The notes under the pieces: generated by a model
The model's input: only the letters and a program-made list of their open reading frames with translations
Database searches by the model: none
What the model was told of the DNA's origin: nothing
Position numbers and translations under genes: made by a program
Part shown: piece after piece, positions 53,851 to 64,000 of the stretch
Layout of the letters: the number at the start of each line of letters is the position of its first letter
Numbering within the stretch: position 1 is the stretch's first letter
Source: Taxillus chinensis
Lineage: Eukaryota; Streptophyta; Magnoliopsida; Santalales; Loranthaceae
Reading direction: 5' to 3'
Assembly: GCA_023512835.1 (NCBI GenBank)
Contig: CM042092.1
Location: forward strand, 48,508,900-48,572,899
DNA: 64,000 bases

Positions 53851-54935
53851 TGAAGATCCTGAAGAGGTTGGATGTTGAAATCATAAAACCTGGAGAAAGA
53901 AGCTACCTATTCCACATGACCATACAACCAACACTTTTGGAGAGGATAAAGGTGGCACAACAAGAAGATCCCAAGCTACAACGAAAGAGGGAAGCAAAGG
54001 GTGGACTTCCTGAGTTCAACATCGATAAAGGTGGTTTCTTAAGATTTGGTACAAGACTCGTGTACCATCATCTTCTGGACTAAAAAGGGAGTTACTAGCC
54101 GAAGCACATAGCTCCGCATTCTCTATACATCCAGGAAGCACCAAGATGTATCGAGACTTACGAAAGAACTATGGTGGGACAACATGAAGAGAGAAATCAC
54201 GGAATTTATATCCAGGTGCTTGGTGTGTCAAAGAGTAAAGGCCGAGCGCCAATTACCAAGTGGAGTATTGCAATCACTTCCAATACCCGAATGGAAGTGG
54301 GAAAATGTAACTATGGATTTTGTCACGGGTCTACCTAGAACATCAAAAGGACACAATGCGATTTGGGTCGTAGTGGATCGCCGACAAAAACGTCTCACTT
54401 CATCCCTATCCGCGATGATTTCTCTTTGGATCAATTAGCCAAGCTATACATCAAGAAAGTCATTCGATTGCATGGAGTGCCATTATCAATCGTCTCGATC
54501 GTGATCCAAGATTCACATCTAAGTTTTGGAGGAGCCTTCAACATGCTTTAAGTACCGAACCAAGTTTAGTCTTGCCTTCCACCCTCAAACAGATGGGCAA
54601 TCGGAGAGGACAATCCAAACTTTGGAGGACATGCTTAGAGCTTGTGCTATTGACTTTCAAGGGGATTGGGAGAAACACCTTCCCTTGGTGGAGTTCTCCT
54701 ATAATAATAGCTATCACGCAAGTATACAAATGGCACCATATGAAGCTCTTTATGGGAAAAGGTGTCGAACACCAACATGTTGGGATGAGGTAGGAGAAAG
54801 CAAATTACTTGCCCCCGATTTGGTGCAAGAAACAACGAGAAAAGGTGCGTCTAATTCAGCACCATATGCGAGCGCTCAAAGCGAGCAGAAGAGTTATGCG
54901 GACCACCGACGAAAGGACTTGGAGTTTGAAGTAGG
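53851..54935 (+). pseudogene. D integrase, frameshifted at the second catalytic Asp
   Basis: The zinc-binding part (HSSAFSIHPGSTKMYRDL, then CLVCQRVKAERQ) is followed by the core with TMDFVTGLPRTSKGHNAIWV (first Asp). Near 54500 a one-base loss destroys the second catalytic Asp segment: LSIVS is followed by IVIQDSHL. The Glu block FHPQTDGQSERTIQTLEDML is at about 54577-54640. Other breaks lie near 53878, 54082, 54183 and 54385. Confidence 0.9.
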
Positions 54936-55353
54936 CGATCATGTATTTCTAAAGGTTTCACCATGGAAAGGAGTCATGCGATTTGGAAAGAAAGGGAAGT
55001 TAAGCCCCCGATACATTGGACCATTTGACATAGTAGAAAAGATTGGAGCAACAACATATCGCCTAGCCCTACCACCACATTTGGAACACGTGCACAATGT
55101 GTTCCATGTGTCTCTCCTAAGAAAGTACATACCAGATCCATCACATGTTTTAACGAAGAGCCTGTCCAACTCGATGTTGACTTGACCTATGAAGAACATC
55201 CAGGTGCAAATCCTTGACCATAAGGAACAAGTGTTACGTACGAAAAGAATTCCACTCGTGAAAATGTTATGGAGGAATCAAATCACCGAGGAGGCAACGT
55301 GGGAGCATGAAGAAACGATGAGGCAAAAATATCCTAAACTTTTCCATGATTAA
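54936..55353 (+). pseudogene. D integrase tail and chromodomain-like end
   Basis: GDHVFLKVSPWKGVMRFGKK, GKLSPRYIGPFDIVEKIGAT and HNVFHVSLLRKYIPDPSHV form the integrase tail. After a frameshift near 55165 comes VLRTKRIPLVKMLWRN, then EEATWEHEETMRQKYPKLF and a TAA at 55351. The tail has the form of a chromodomain-like end of plant chromoviruses, thought to guide insertion into heterochromatin. Confidence 0.85.
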
Positions 55354-55385
55354 GGTATGCGATAATTTCGAGGACGAAATTCTTT

Positions 55386-55399
55386 TAAGTGGAGTATAA
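55386..55399 (+). other. D polypurine tract, weak
   Basis: TAAGTGGAGTATAA precedes the 3' LTR. Purines are interrupted by T, so priming may be poor. Confidence 0.55.
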
Positions 55400-57969
55400 T
55401 GTAAGACCCGCAAAAAATTTAAGCCCTTCCTTAAATAGTAATAATAATAATGTCATTACTAAAAAATAGTTAGAAAGAATATTTTAGATATTATCAAAAT
55501 AAAAATAAGTACCCAATATAGTCATTTAAGTAGCATGTGACTAGTAAGTAGCCGTTAGAATAGTAACTAGCGATTAGAATAGTAACTAACCGTTGGAATA
55601 AGTAACTAACTGTTATGAATAGTATCCGTTTGAATTGTTATAAATAGGTATGTGTATGTAATAATGTTTTATAATATTATACTTTATAAGTTTATAAAGT
55701 AAGAAGTCATGGAATATAATGTTATCTTACTTTATTATTTATTGGTTACGCAATTATATTATTTTATCCGCGTTAATATTAAATACGTTATAAAAATAAA
55801 ATAATTTCTTATACGTCATAAAAAGTTTAGATGCTATATATTATGTCATTTAGTTTCTTAAACCAAATTACTATGGGTAAGTAAGTATTACAAGCCTTAA
55901 CTTTACCAAAAGTATGAAACATAGGTAAGACCCAAAAATTTGAATAAGGCAGATTCTGGAGGTCCCATTCAAAAATTCATAACTTGAGTTATACAGATCC
56001 AATTGACATGAACCCAAATCCCATTTGTTCCTCTATCACTTAGCTAAAACGTGTAAAAATTTCATAATTTAATATGAAGCCAATCAATTCCAGAAGTTAA
56101 AATACTACACATAGGTTCAGTGTGAACGGGTAAACATTTTAGTATGACTTTAAAATTCAATAACTTTTGTTATACACATGTGAAAATTATAAAATTGGTA
56201 CCCATTTGTAGATATTTGAGTTACTAATGCAATACAATTGGCCATTTGTCAAAACCTACAAAATTAAAAACGTTATAATTGAATTAGTAGGGAGTACACC
56301 AATGTGGACTTTTGATGCCAAAGGAACCTTCTAGGTTTAAAAGTCTTAAAACATTTTTAAATGGTAGGAGGAGATAACCACGTTTTTAATAAGAGATAAT
56401 ATGAGGAAAATAAAGTATTATATATATTTTAAATAATTTAATTTAATGCCAAAGTCAAATTCGTACACTATTTTTCACACTCTTACACCTACCACCTTAC
56501 CTATAAATAGCATGCCTCACTTCCCTTCTCAAGCACTCTTTCCATTCAAATAAGCTACAAAACTATCCTCCAAATACTTCCCAAAAAGTTCTATTAACAC
56601 CCCAATAGCCCTCCAAGCCTTCTCTTCTCTCAATCTTTCTCTCACTTGTTGGAAGTTCCAAGAGGTAAATATTTCAAGCATATATTAATCATGTTCTTCC
56701 TCCTCATACATATATATATTATGGATGGCCTTGCCCCTCAATATATATATGTATATTTATTAAACAATACGTATATGTATATATATAAATTATTATTATT
56801 CCATGGAAGGCTAAGCCTCCTCATACATATATATATTATGGATGGCTTTGCCCCTCAATATATATATGTATATGATATGTATATATGAGTATATAGATTA
56901 TTATTATTCCATGGAAGGCTAAGTCTCCTTATACATATATATATTATGGATGGCTTTGCCCCTCAATATATATATGTATATTGTATAGTATATACGTATA
57001 TTATATATGTATATGTATACGTATAGATTATTATTATTATCATGAGAAGTTTTTCCACCATAATATACTTATATATGTCTCTCAATATATTATTTATGAA
57101 TATACTATTATTATTCAAACTAAAATATTAACTTTTAAATTTTGTTTCAAGGTTTATAAACGCGAAGACAAAAAGATAGTAAGGATCCCCTCTTCTTTCC
57201 TTACCACGATCTCCGACGTGGAAATTCATTTTCTATTTCTTCTCTATATTTATATCTCAAGATTTTTTTTCTCATAATATTATTTTAAGAAGAATTAACT
57301 TTCTTTGGCACTTCTTGGAAACTTGGTAATCTAATTTATTGGATGGTGAATACCCCTTTTACTTATCGGGGCTATTATTGCAAGATCTTCCTTTACGTTG
57401 AAATTTACCATTAATGTGATTGTTTGAAAGTTTGTGAAGATATATTTTATGTTTGGCAATATGTTTATGGGTGGTTCCAGAAAGACCTCCAATGCATTGG
57501 GTAAAGAACATCACTGGAGAGTGTCAATCCAGTTGATAACAAGTTATGCAAGATATCTAGGTGGTGAACCTAGATGAGTAGATATTCTTATTTTTCCATG
57601 AGTTGATTATTCTCCATATATTATCCCTTACTTTTAACCTTACTGGGCTATTTGAGCTCATTTCCTTTCATGTTTTGTTTCAAACCCCAGGGAACTAGGA
57701 GAAAGCAAGGATGCTAGGATAATGGTGTCCAGAGTGCTTGGAATAAAATCATAAGAAGATTATGCATGTAGTATTTATGTCATGTAAAACTATAATGGGT
57801 TATCAACACCTAGTCTCTAAACGCTAAACCTTAGAGATCTTGTGATGAGTCTTGATGTAATAAATAAACCATCGAATTTATGTTGAGTAATAGATTACTA
57901 TTCATATAATTGTAATATTTTATTTATCTAACGCACCCGGTCCGGAAGTCCAGATTTGGGGGCGTTACA
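55400..57969 (+). repeat. D 3' LTR, 2570 bp
   Basis: It runs from TGTAAGACCCGC to GGGGGCGTTACA and has the same length as the 5' LTR. By eye about two dozen substitutions and single-base indels separate them, mostly transitions. Confidence 0.95.
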
Positions 57970-58754
57970 AGAAGCGACATTTACCATCTCAAAAGCCCGA
58001 TAGGAGCATTCTGGCACATCTTCGTTGCTTTCAATATAAGGAACGATGCCGGTTTGGTGACGAGGAAACTTGTCTCTCCAGGAGATCCAGATGAGCGGGT
58101 CCCCCATTACAACTTCATCTTCGATGGAGACTTGATGGCACCGCTCTGCCGATGTGGATCCAGGGTCTTCCCAACAAACAGTTGTAATATGGCGTGATGC
58201 CGATCACCTGAAATTCCACCATAAAAGTAGTTGGCCCAATCATGAGTGGAACATCCAGAGTTCCCACCACGTCACACTTTCCTCCATCGAATGCTCGTAC
58301 TTTCATCGTGCAAGGACGCATATAGGATGCATCGATTGGGAGTTGCCGCGATATATGCAAGGGCATAATGTTCAAGGCGAGCCGTTGTCAATCGATACTC
58401 GGGCTATGGTATGCTCCTTACATTTGACTATAATGTGCGAGCTTTTATGTGCCCCTTTCCTTCTTGGGGTAGCTTGTCATCTCCAAAGCTAATGACGTTG
58501 TTCATGATGAGGTTCCTGGCGAGTCCATCCACATTTGCCACCGAGGCGGTCGGTGGAACGTAAGTTTGGCTTAAAACTTTCAGCGGTGCTTCCCGGTGAG
58601 GTTGGGAATCCATCATTAACGAGAGCAAGGAGATGCGAGCCGGTTGTCGACTTAGTTGATCCACAATATTATACTCGCTCTGTTTCATGAATTTTAGGAA
58701 TTCCAATGTCTCTTTTTCGATGACCGGTGCTCCTTTCTTTGTTGCCTCCAACAT
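57970..58754 (-). pseudogene. Element C protease
   Basis: On the minus strand QPARISLLSLMMDSQPHREA and FGDDKLPQEGKGHIKA are followed, after a frameshift near 58430, by ARVSIDNGSPMNIMPLHI (active site about 58375). TMKVRAFDGGKCDVVGTLDV and PYYNCLLGRPWIH follow, then a broken C-terminus that ends at the D boundary 57970. Confidence 0.87.
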
Positions 58755-60721
58755 TGGCTCAATGTCCTGGTTCTACAGCCTTTTTCCTTCCTTGCTTTGT
58801 CGGCCATATCAGGGGCATAAGCCTTACCACTCCTAGTTATCTTCTCTGCTGCGGTGGCTCCCTGGACTACTTCACAACCTGTAATTCCATGGGACTGCTT
58901 TATCAATTTTGTAGGGGAAAGGAGCAGGAACACCTATGGTGAGGGGTGCAATTCCATGCGGTAGTTGTGGGATTTCGGTCCTCTCCCCCTTGTCTGGCAC
59001 GAGACTTGAGGCATGGATAATGAGAGGCTTGATTCCCCGTGGCGAGGGTGGGATCTCCGGAGCCTTAATAGTTAAGACAAGGGGTGTTGGCACCCATGGC
59101 GATTTGTGTGAAACGTCTTTTTATATCATGTGGCTTTGTTTGTCCATTCCTCCTCTTGAGAATTCTATCATCCTTTGGTCCATGAGTTTTTGCACCACCT
59201 CGAAAAACTCGGTACATTCTGCGATGTCATGTCCCCGTGACATCTTGTGATAGGGGCATTGTTTTTCCCCATCCTTTCCTTTTCCTGCCTTTGGCGTGTC
59301 TTTAGCAAGTATATAGCCATGTTCCTGTAATAGAGTAAACAAATGTGTTTTCTCCATTTGTACTTGGGAGACCCTTTCCAACCGTGCTTCATTTTCAATA
59401 CTAGCAACATTATTGGAGTGTTCTGGGAGAGGATTACTGTTCACATTTGGCATCCCAGGCATGCAGAAAAATCCAGCCATTTTGCATCCTTTAATGCCTG
59501 AACTTTCCTTTTGAATGTTATATAATTCTCGATATCATGTCCAGTTCCATCCACCCGCATGATACTCACATTTGGCATCCGGCTTATACCAGGCCGGGGG
59601 GAGGAGTCTTTATTTCTCCCAAGGGTATAGGGGTTACCATCCTTGCCTCTAAGAGCTTGGGGTATAATTCCGCATAAGTCATCGGAATAGGATCAAACTC
59701 TTGTCGTGGTCAACGAGAAGCCCGATTCGCTCTCGCTTTGCCGGGTCGGGGCCCTTGGTTGTCCCTGTCCTTAGAATACGGCTCCTGGTCCTTCCTAAGT
59801 TGCTGGCCTTGGTTGCTCTGGGTATGGCGTTCTCGGTTGAAATGAGTTAGGTACCATTGAGTATGGAAATGGGACCCCTCCTTGCGGCAGGTATGGCATG
59901 AATTTGGGAGATGGAGCAGGTGCGGCATAAGCGGCTACCGGTGACCCTTTGTAACATCCTGGCGCTTGGTAGAATGTTGGTTGTATTGATCTGGTGTCCT
60001 TGGTATACCAGGTTGCTCTCATTTTCCTTCTTCTTTGCTGGTGGTTGAAACGGTTTTGATGCCTCAACCGCATCACCCTTTAGTTTTCCTCCTTTAATTC
60101 CACTTTCTACACGTTCACCTGGATGCAACCAAGTCTGCAAAGTCTGTTGGAGACGTTACCTATCAACTTCTCGTAGTATACGCCTTTTAGTATGTTGATA
60201 AAAAGAGTGGTGAGTTCTCTTTCGGTAAGAGGAGGTTGGACCTCCACAACGGCCTCTCTCTATCTTCGTGCATAATCTTTGAATTTTGGTGGCAGCACCA
60301 CTCCAGGGACTAAGCATAAGTCTTGTGGGCTGGTCATGCCATAGCTGTCGAGTGCCTTCTACGGCTTTCAATCTTTCCTCGAGTCGGCGTAGAGCGAAAG
60401 ACTCAACATTTTCCTGAAGAGCTTGGGAACCCACCGCTTCCATTACATTTCCCGGTGCAGGCATAGTGAAATGAGTTTGATTTGGGGTTGGAGGTTGTGC
60501 CATAGCAGGATGGTATGTGGGTGCCTGGCTTGGAGCCAGGTTGGGTGACTGAACGGCCTCCTGTCCCTGCTCTTGATGGTGATTGGTAGTTCCCCCTTAT
60601 CGGGATTCTTCCTCTTTCTTGATCAATTTTGTGAGCATTTCCATTATTGCAGACATTTGCCCTGTAGGGTTTGTTGTGACTGTTCCAACCCTATGAGTTT
60701 GTTCTCTGTTTCTTCCGCCAT
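58755..60721 (-). pseudogene. Element C gag (Tat/Ogre-like)
   Basis: It starts MAEETENKLIGLEQSQQTLQ at 60721. It contains YHPAMAQPPTPNQTHFTMPA, RRLEERLKAVEG and the Pro/Tyr-rich linker. The first zinc knuckle at about 59540-59580 is frameshifted. The second, CPYHKMSRGHDIAEC, at 59214-59258 is intact (C-X2-H-X5-H-X4-C). The segment HSFYQHTKRRI is broken, and about 150-200 codons of capsid are missing or scrambled around 60140-60320. Many frame changes occur. Confidence 0.82.
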
Positions 60722-60997
60722 TGGTCTGCGGTTGTAGTATTTGATTACGCCAGGATCCGAGATTGTAAGAGTGCGTAATCCTGGAGGGGAGGCTGCTACC
60801 CACCTGGGTACAAGGGAATTTTTATTTGATTTTTGATTTGATATGCATGTATGCATGAATGTCTATGCAGAGGGTTAAGGAAACAAACAACTTTATTGCA
60901 CACAATACAAACACTCAATACAAACATACAATGCTGAAATGCCATGTAAAATGAAAACTATCACTACATGATCTTAAGGCATTCTTCTAGTCATCTC
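60722..60997 (-). other. Element C spacer between ORF1 and gag
   Basis: It is non-coding and matches N2 17089-17362. It contains 'cgcactcttacaatctcgg' and an AATAAAGTTGTTTG tract on the minus strand. Confidence 0.65.
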
Positions 60998-62065
60998 CTA
61001 AGGAGCACAACGCCTCTTTCTCTGGGGTGGTCGTTCAACTGCTTCCTCCCTCTTCTTCATTATGGTCTCGACTGCTTTTCCCTCAGTGCCAGTCTTTGAA
61101 GAGCACCAGGATCCAAGGAGCGATCCCAGGTAATGTCGGTTTAGTGAGGTTCTCCAATTTCTTTTTCCAGCTTTCAAAGTCTTTTGGTAGGCTCCACTTG
61201 CTTGAGCAGGAATATCTAGTAGTGTTGTGGCTGGTACTTGATAAACGAGCAGGGAAACGATGAACACTACAGGGGAAATGACCTTGCAACCAGGTACACA
61301 GGAGAGGTAGGCACCCCATGAACTGTCCCGAGCCTTTACTCCTCAGGTAAGTAAGAGATCGGATGGTTTCGACCAAGATAGCAGGGGTAGGGTCACATCC
61401 TTTGAGCACCTGCTAGACCAAATCTACAACTGCCCCATCGATGTGGGCCGGTATCCTCGGGAAGATGACTAGCCCATATATAGCTAATGTAAGCGGTTGT
61501 GTGCCTCTGCTTTTGTTGCGATCGTATTATTTTTTGATTGTTGCCCATAGAAGATATTCTCGCCCACCGTAGGTTGTGACCGCCGGTGAGTCCCATACTT
61601 GGCTTTCCCATAATCTCGGCAAAGGCCCTTCGGCATGACCTTCGGGCTCAGGTAGATAGATCTTCATTTTGTTTTCCACGGGGATGTCCAATAATCTTCG
61701 CATTCTTCTACTGTGGGAACTAGATCTATGCCGTTGAAGTCAAGCACCGCCGTCGAGGCTCCCCAAAATATATGGCTGCCCCAAGCATATCTGTATCGGC
61801 CGTAGCTCGGTCACATGGAGCAAATCCCCAAACTGTTGTATGTATATGCTTTTCCTTTCGTCGACCACTTGCCTCCATATTGTCCGCACCTCCTTAGTGT
61901 AGTCCAGCTGATCTTCAATGATAACATGTTCGCCTTGTGGGTTTCCCCCGGCGGAAAGTCTCCAAGGCGAAGTTGAATGTCTCCGGATGCTTGGGGCACC
62001 ACTACGACAACCTCGACAGCCTCCTTGTCCTAAGGGCCTTTTAGGAGATGACCGAAAGTTGTCAT
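60998..62065 (-). pseudogene. Element C ORF1, DUF7745-like, internally deleted
   Basis: The start ATG is at 62065 and the stop TAG at 60998. Recognisable parts are GDIQLRLGDFPPGETHKANM, FNGIDLVPT near 61720, TGGHNLRWARI (frameshifted YGGRE), ILVETIRSLTYLRSKGSGQF and a basic end PPQRKRRCAP. It is about 350 bp shorter than N1's ORF1. The loss is between the ILVLFKDWH segment and the C-terminal basic tail, which removes most of the putative coiled coil. Confidence 0.75.
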
Positions 62066-62088
62066 GCCTATATGAATGTTGTGTTATC
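62066..62088 (-). other. Element C leader remnant
   Basis: It matches the bases just before ORF1 in N1 and N2. It is cut by the S-family LTR at 62089, so C's primer site and 5' LTR lie beyond that insertion. Confidence 0.7.
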
Positions 62089-62641
62089 TGTAATGACCTG
62101 TGTGTAAGGAGTTAACCACAAACACCTTGGATGTTGGTGCACAAGTTTGAGGTAAGAGATGAGCCCAAGAGGGGACTTTTGGGAGGTGCATGTGACAAAT
62201 GATAACGTGCATTTATGCCCTAGGAAGATGCTATGCATATACAAGGCGTTTTTAGGCATTTTGTCGGGTTTTAGAGATTTATTTTGACCTAGTAGATGGG
62301 CTCGGATGAATTGGCGTGCAGACCAAAAGATTCTTAGAATGATGTCTTCTATCTACCACGAAGTTTCAGGCCAAATGGACGTGCACGCGAATTGGACCCA
62401 TTTGGCGTGCAAGGTTTTTATTGCATGGATGCCTTTTACATGATGCAAGGAGGCTTGGGGTAAAGTTTGAGTGCAATTGGAGCTGCACGCCAATTGGGGA
62501 ATTGGCGTTCAAATTGGCGTGTAGACTTATTTTTGCATGGTTACCTTAGTTTTGTTATTCTAATCTTCTTTTCCCAAAGGACCTTGTTGGAATTGTGGAT
62601 ATTTTGGTGTGTATGGATGTGGGAAGGTCATAGCTTGTTCC

Positions 62642-62720
62642 ATCAAAACTACGTCGTTTTGATGCTTGGGATTCACTTAATCAAAACTACGTCGTTTTGA
62701 TGTTGTGTTGTCTATATAAG
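62642..62720 (+). promoter_or_regulatory. S LTR core promoter: paired palindromes and TATA box, copy 3
   Basis: The two 22-bp near-palindromes are at 62642-62663 and 62680-62701, both with an ACGT core. TATATAAG is at 62713-62720. A telobox-like tract is at 62740-62754 and a short (GA)n run at 62776-62791. Confidence 0.75.
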
Positions 62721-63298
62721 GAGGAGAAGCCCCTCTGTTTTAGGTTTAGGGTTTGTTACTCCACCAGCCGTCGCAGAGAGAGAGAGAGAGGGAAGGAGAG
62801 CTCCTGGTTGCTTTGCCGGGCGTCTTGTGTGGGTGATCGGTGTCTCGTGAGCGGATGGCGTTCGGCGTGGGAACGGAAATATTCTTTGTGTTGTTGCATT
62901 TTACTTGAGGTAAGGGTTCTGTTTTTTGCTAATCCCTCTCTGTCCTAGGGTTCTTAGGTAGAATTCGGGTCTATACCTGCTATTATGTATATATAAATCC
63001 ATATAGGTGTGATCTCCTATATACCCGTTATTTTGGTGTGATTCCATTGTTGGGTGGTCAGTGCATGTTATATGTTCGATGAAATGCCTGTGTGAATATA
63101 GCGTGTGTATATGCCTATTACATGTTTGATAATATGCCTGTGTGGTGGACTTGTGATTTTGGTGTATGCATGCATGCCCGGGTGTTTGTTCTATTGCCTG
63201 AACGGCCGGGTTTGTGCACTTGTGAACGGGTGCACACCAAGTGTTTGGTTTTATGCTTGAGTGACCGTCTTGTATGTTGTGTGCATGACTATAGTATC

Positions 63299-63425
63299 TG
63301 GCCTGAAGAGACGGTTAAATTACTTTGCCTGAGAGGCGGTTAAACCAGTGGCTGAAGAGGCGATTAAATTACTTTGCCTGAGAGGCGGTTAAATCGATGG
63401 CCTGAAGAGGCGGTTAAATTACTTG
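63299..63425 (+). repeat. GAGGCGGTTAAAT tandem array, S LTR copy 3
   Basis: Five half-units with GGTTAAAT or GATTAAAT cores are spaced as in the other two S LTRs. Confidence 0.84.
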
Positions 63426-63945
63426 CTTGAGATATGGTTTGTTAGCCGGTGTGGGCTGGGGCGAGGTTACGCCCACTTGTGTGGAATGCTTTATTTTTCT
63501 TAATACTGCCACGTCACTACACCTGTACACATGCATGTAGCCGCGAGGAGCATGGGAAGGGTTGGGGAGAGTTGATCCCTACTGAGCTGTGGTTGCTCAC
63601 CCCTCCTACTGTGTTTGCTTGTTTTCCAGGGACTTACAGGCGTTAGGTGGATACACCAAGGTGGAAGACCATCTTCATTTTATTGTTCACTTCAGTGATG
63701 TAATTTCATAATTTATGTAACCCCAAGGGGTGAAATGTACTAAGGGAATTGAATTGTAGTAAGGAACGTGGTTGGTTTGTGAACCTTAAATGTTGAAATT
63801 AAATAAAGATGTGGCTTGTTTGATTTATTGTAATTGTTAGTCTTATTTGTGTGGCATCCAGGAATCCAACCCCGTTGCCCTCCGTGTGGGTGAATGGGGA
63901 GTCACGTCCTGGTTTCCCCAAGTCGGAAATCCGGGCGTGACAATA

Positions 63946-63956
63946 TGGTATCGAGC
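63946..63956 (+). other. S-family primer binding site TGGTATCGAGC
   Basis: It lies three bases after the LTR end. It has the same form as in D and differs from TGGTATCAGAGCC in the mismatched-end element. The remaining 44 bases to 64000 are internal sequence without a recognisable gene. Confidence 0.8.
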
Positions 63957-64000
63957 TTGGTCTAGTTGGCCTAGGGTAGTGGGCGGACCTGGTTATCCTA

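Larger units (their letters stand above)
47917..57969 (+). mobile_element. D: chromovirus-like Ty3/Gypsy element (Tekay/Del-like)
   Basis: This is a nearly complete element of 10,053 bp: two 2570-bp LTRs, a TGGTATCGAGC primer site, and gag, protease, RT, RNase H, integrase and a chromodomain-like end. The LTRs differ by about two dozen bases (about 99% alike by eye), so the insertion is recent relative to the rest. The flanking 5-mers (CGATG left, AGAAG right) do not match. About 1 kb of C is missing at the site. Confidence 0.93.
62089..63942 (+). repeat. S-family 5' LTR (copy 3), 1854 bp
   Basis: It runs from TGTAATGACCTGTGTG to GGGCGTGACA and is followed by a primer site, so this is the left LTR of an element that continues past the window. 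It is colinear with 40741-42608. About 62270-62460 differs more, with extra or changed sequence around 'tttattgcatggatgcc'. Confidence 0.9.

Overview
The window is nested plant transposable-element DNA, and I see no convincing host gene. It suggests a flowering plant with a repeat-rich nuclear genome. The evidence is plant-type LTR retrotransposon primer sites (tRNA-Arg-like, tRNA-Asp-like and the TGGTATC class), Tat/Ogre-like, Athila-like and chromovirus-like Ty3/Gypsy proteins, a CACTA terminus and a hAT-type element with an 8-bp target duplication. The species cannot be named from the sequence.

Layout. (1) 1-12152: an old minus-strand Tat/Ogre-like element, here called A. Its 3' LTR (about 3933 down to 3176, and probably 410 to 1) is split by a 2.75-kb hAT-type foldback element (419-3167, duplication CATTTTAT). 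Its integrase, two RNase H domains, RT, G-patch and protease regions run from 4888 to about 11853. They are split at 7107-9277 by a retroelement with two different ends and a perfect CGTTA duplication. (2) 12153-33452: a plus-strand Tat/Ogre-like element, N2, inserted in A's gag. Its order is LTR, PBS, ORF1 (DUF7745-like), gag, protease, G-patch, an apparent 185-bp intron, RT, RNase H, archaeal-type RNase H, integrase, a tandem-repeat 3' region and a truncated 3' LTR. N1 (19977-27251, duplication GAAGG), an internally deleted relative, sits inside N2's protease. (3) 33453-37721: remains of an Athila-like element on the minus strand (LTR, tRNA-Asp PBS, gag only) fused to a different LTR-like sequence, then a CACTA terminus. 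(4) 37722-62088: a third Tat/Ogre-like element, C, on the minus strand. Its 3' LTR carries a solo LTR (40741-42608, duplication CAGGG). Its coding region is split by a nearly complete chromovirus-like element, D (47917-57969), whose two 2570-bp LTRs differ at only about two dozen positions. (5) 62089-64000: a 1.85-kb LTR of the solo-LTR family (S) with its primer site, running off the window and truncating C.

How the parts work together. A, N2, N1 and C are one family. It carries an extra ORF1 upstream of gag, a G-patch after the protease and a second RNase H before integrase. In A and N2 the G-patch and RT exons are separated by a 185-bp GT-AG segment whose removal keeps one open frame. Almost every coding region has stops, frameshifts or altered catalytic residues, so nothing here looks autonomous. 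C keeps an intact RT YVDD box. D keeps an intact RT core but has frameshifts at its protease and integrase active sites. The most unusual structures are the hAT-type foldback with Pol III-like boxes in both arms, the mismatched-end retroelement, and the paired palindromes in front of the TATA box of the S LTRs.
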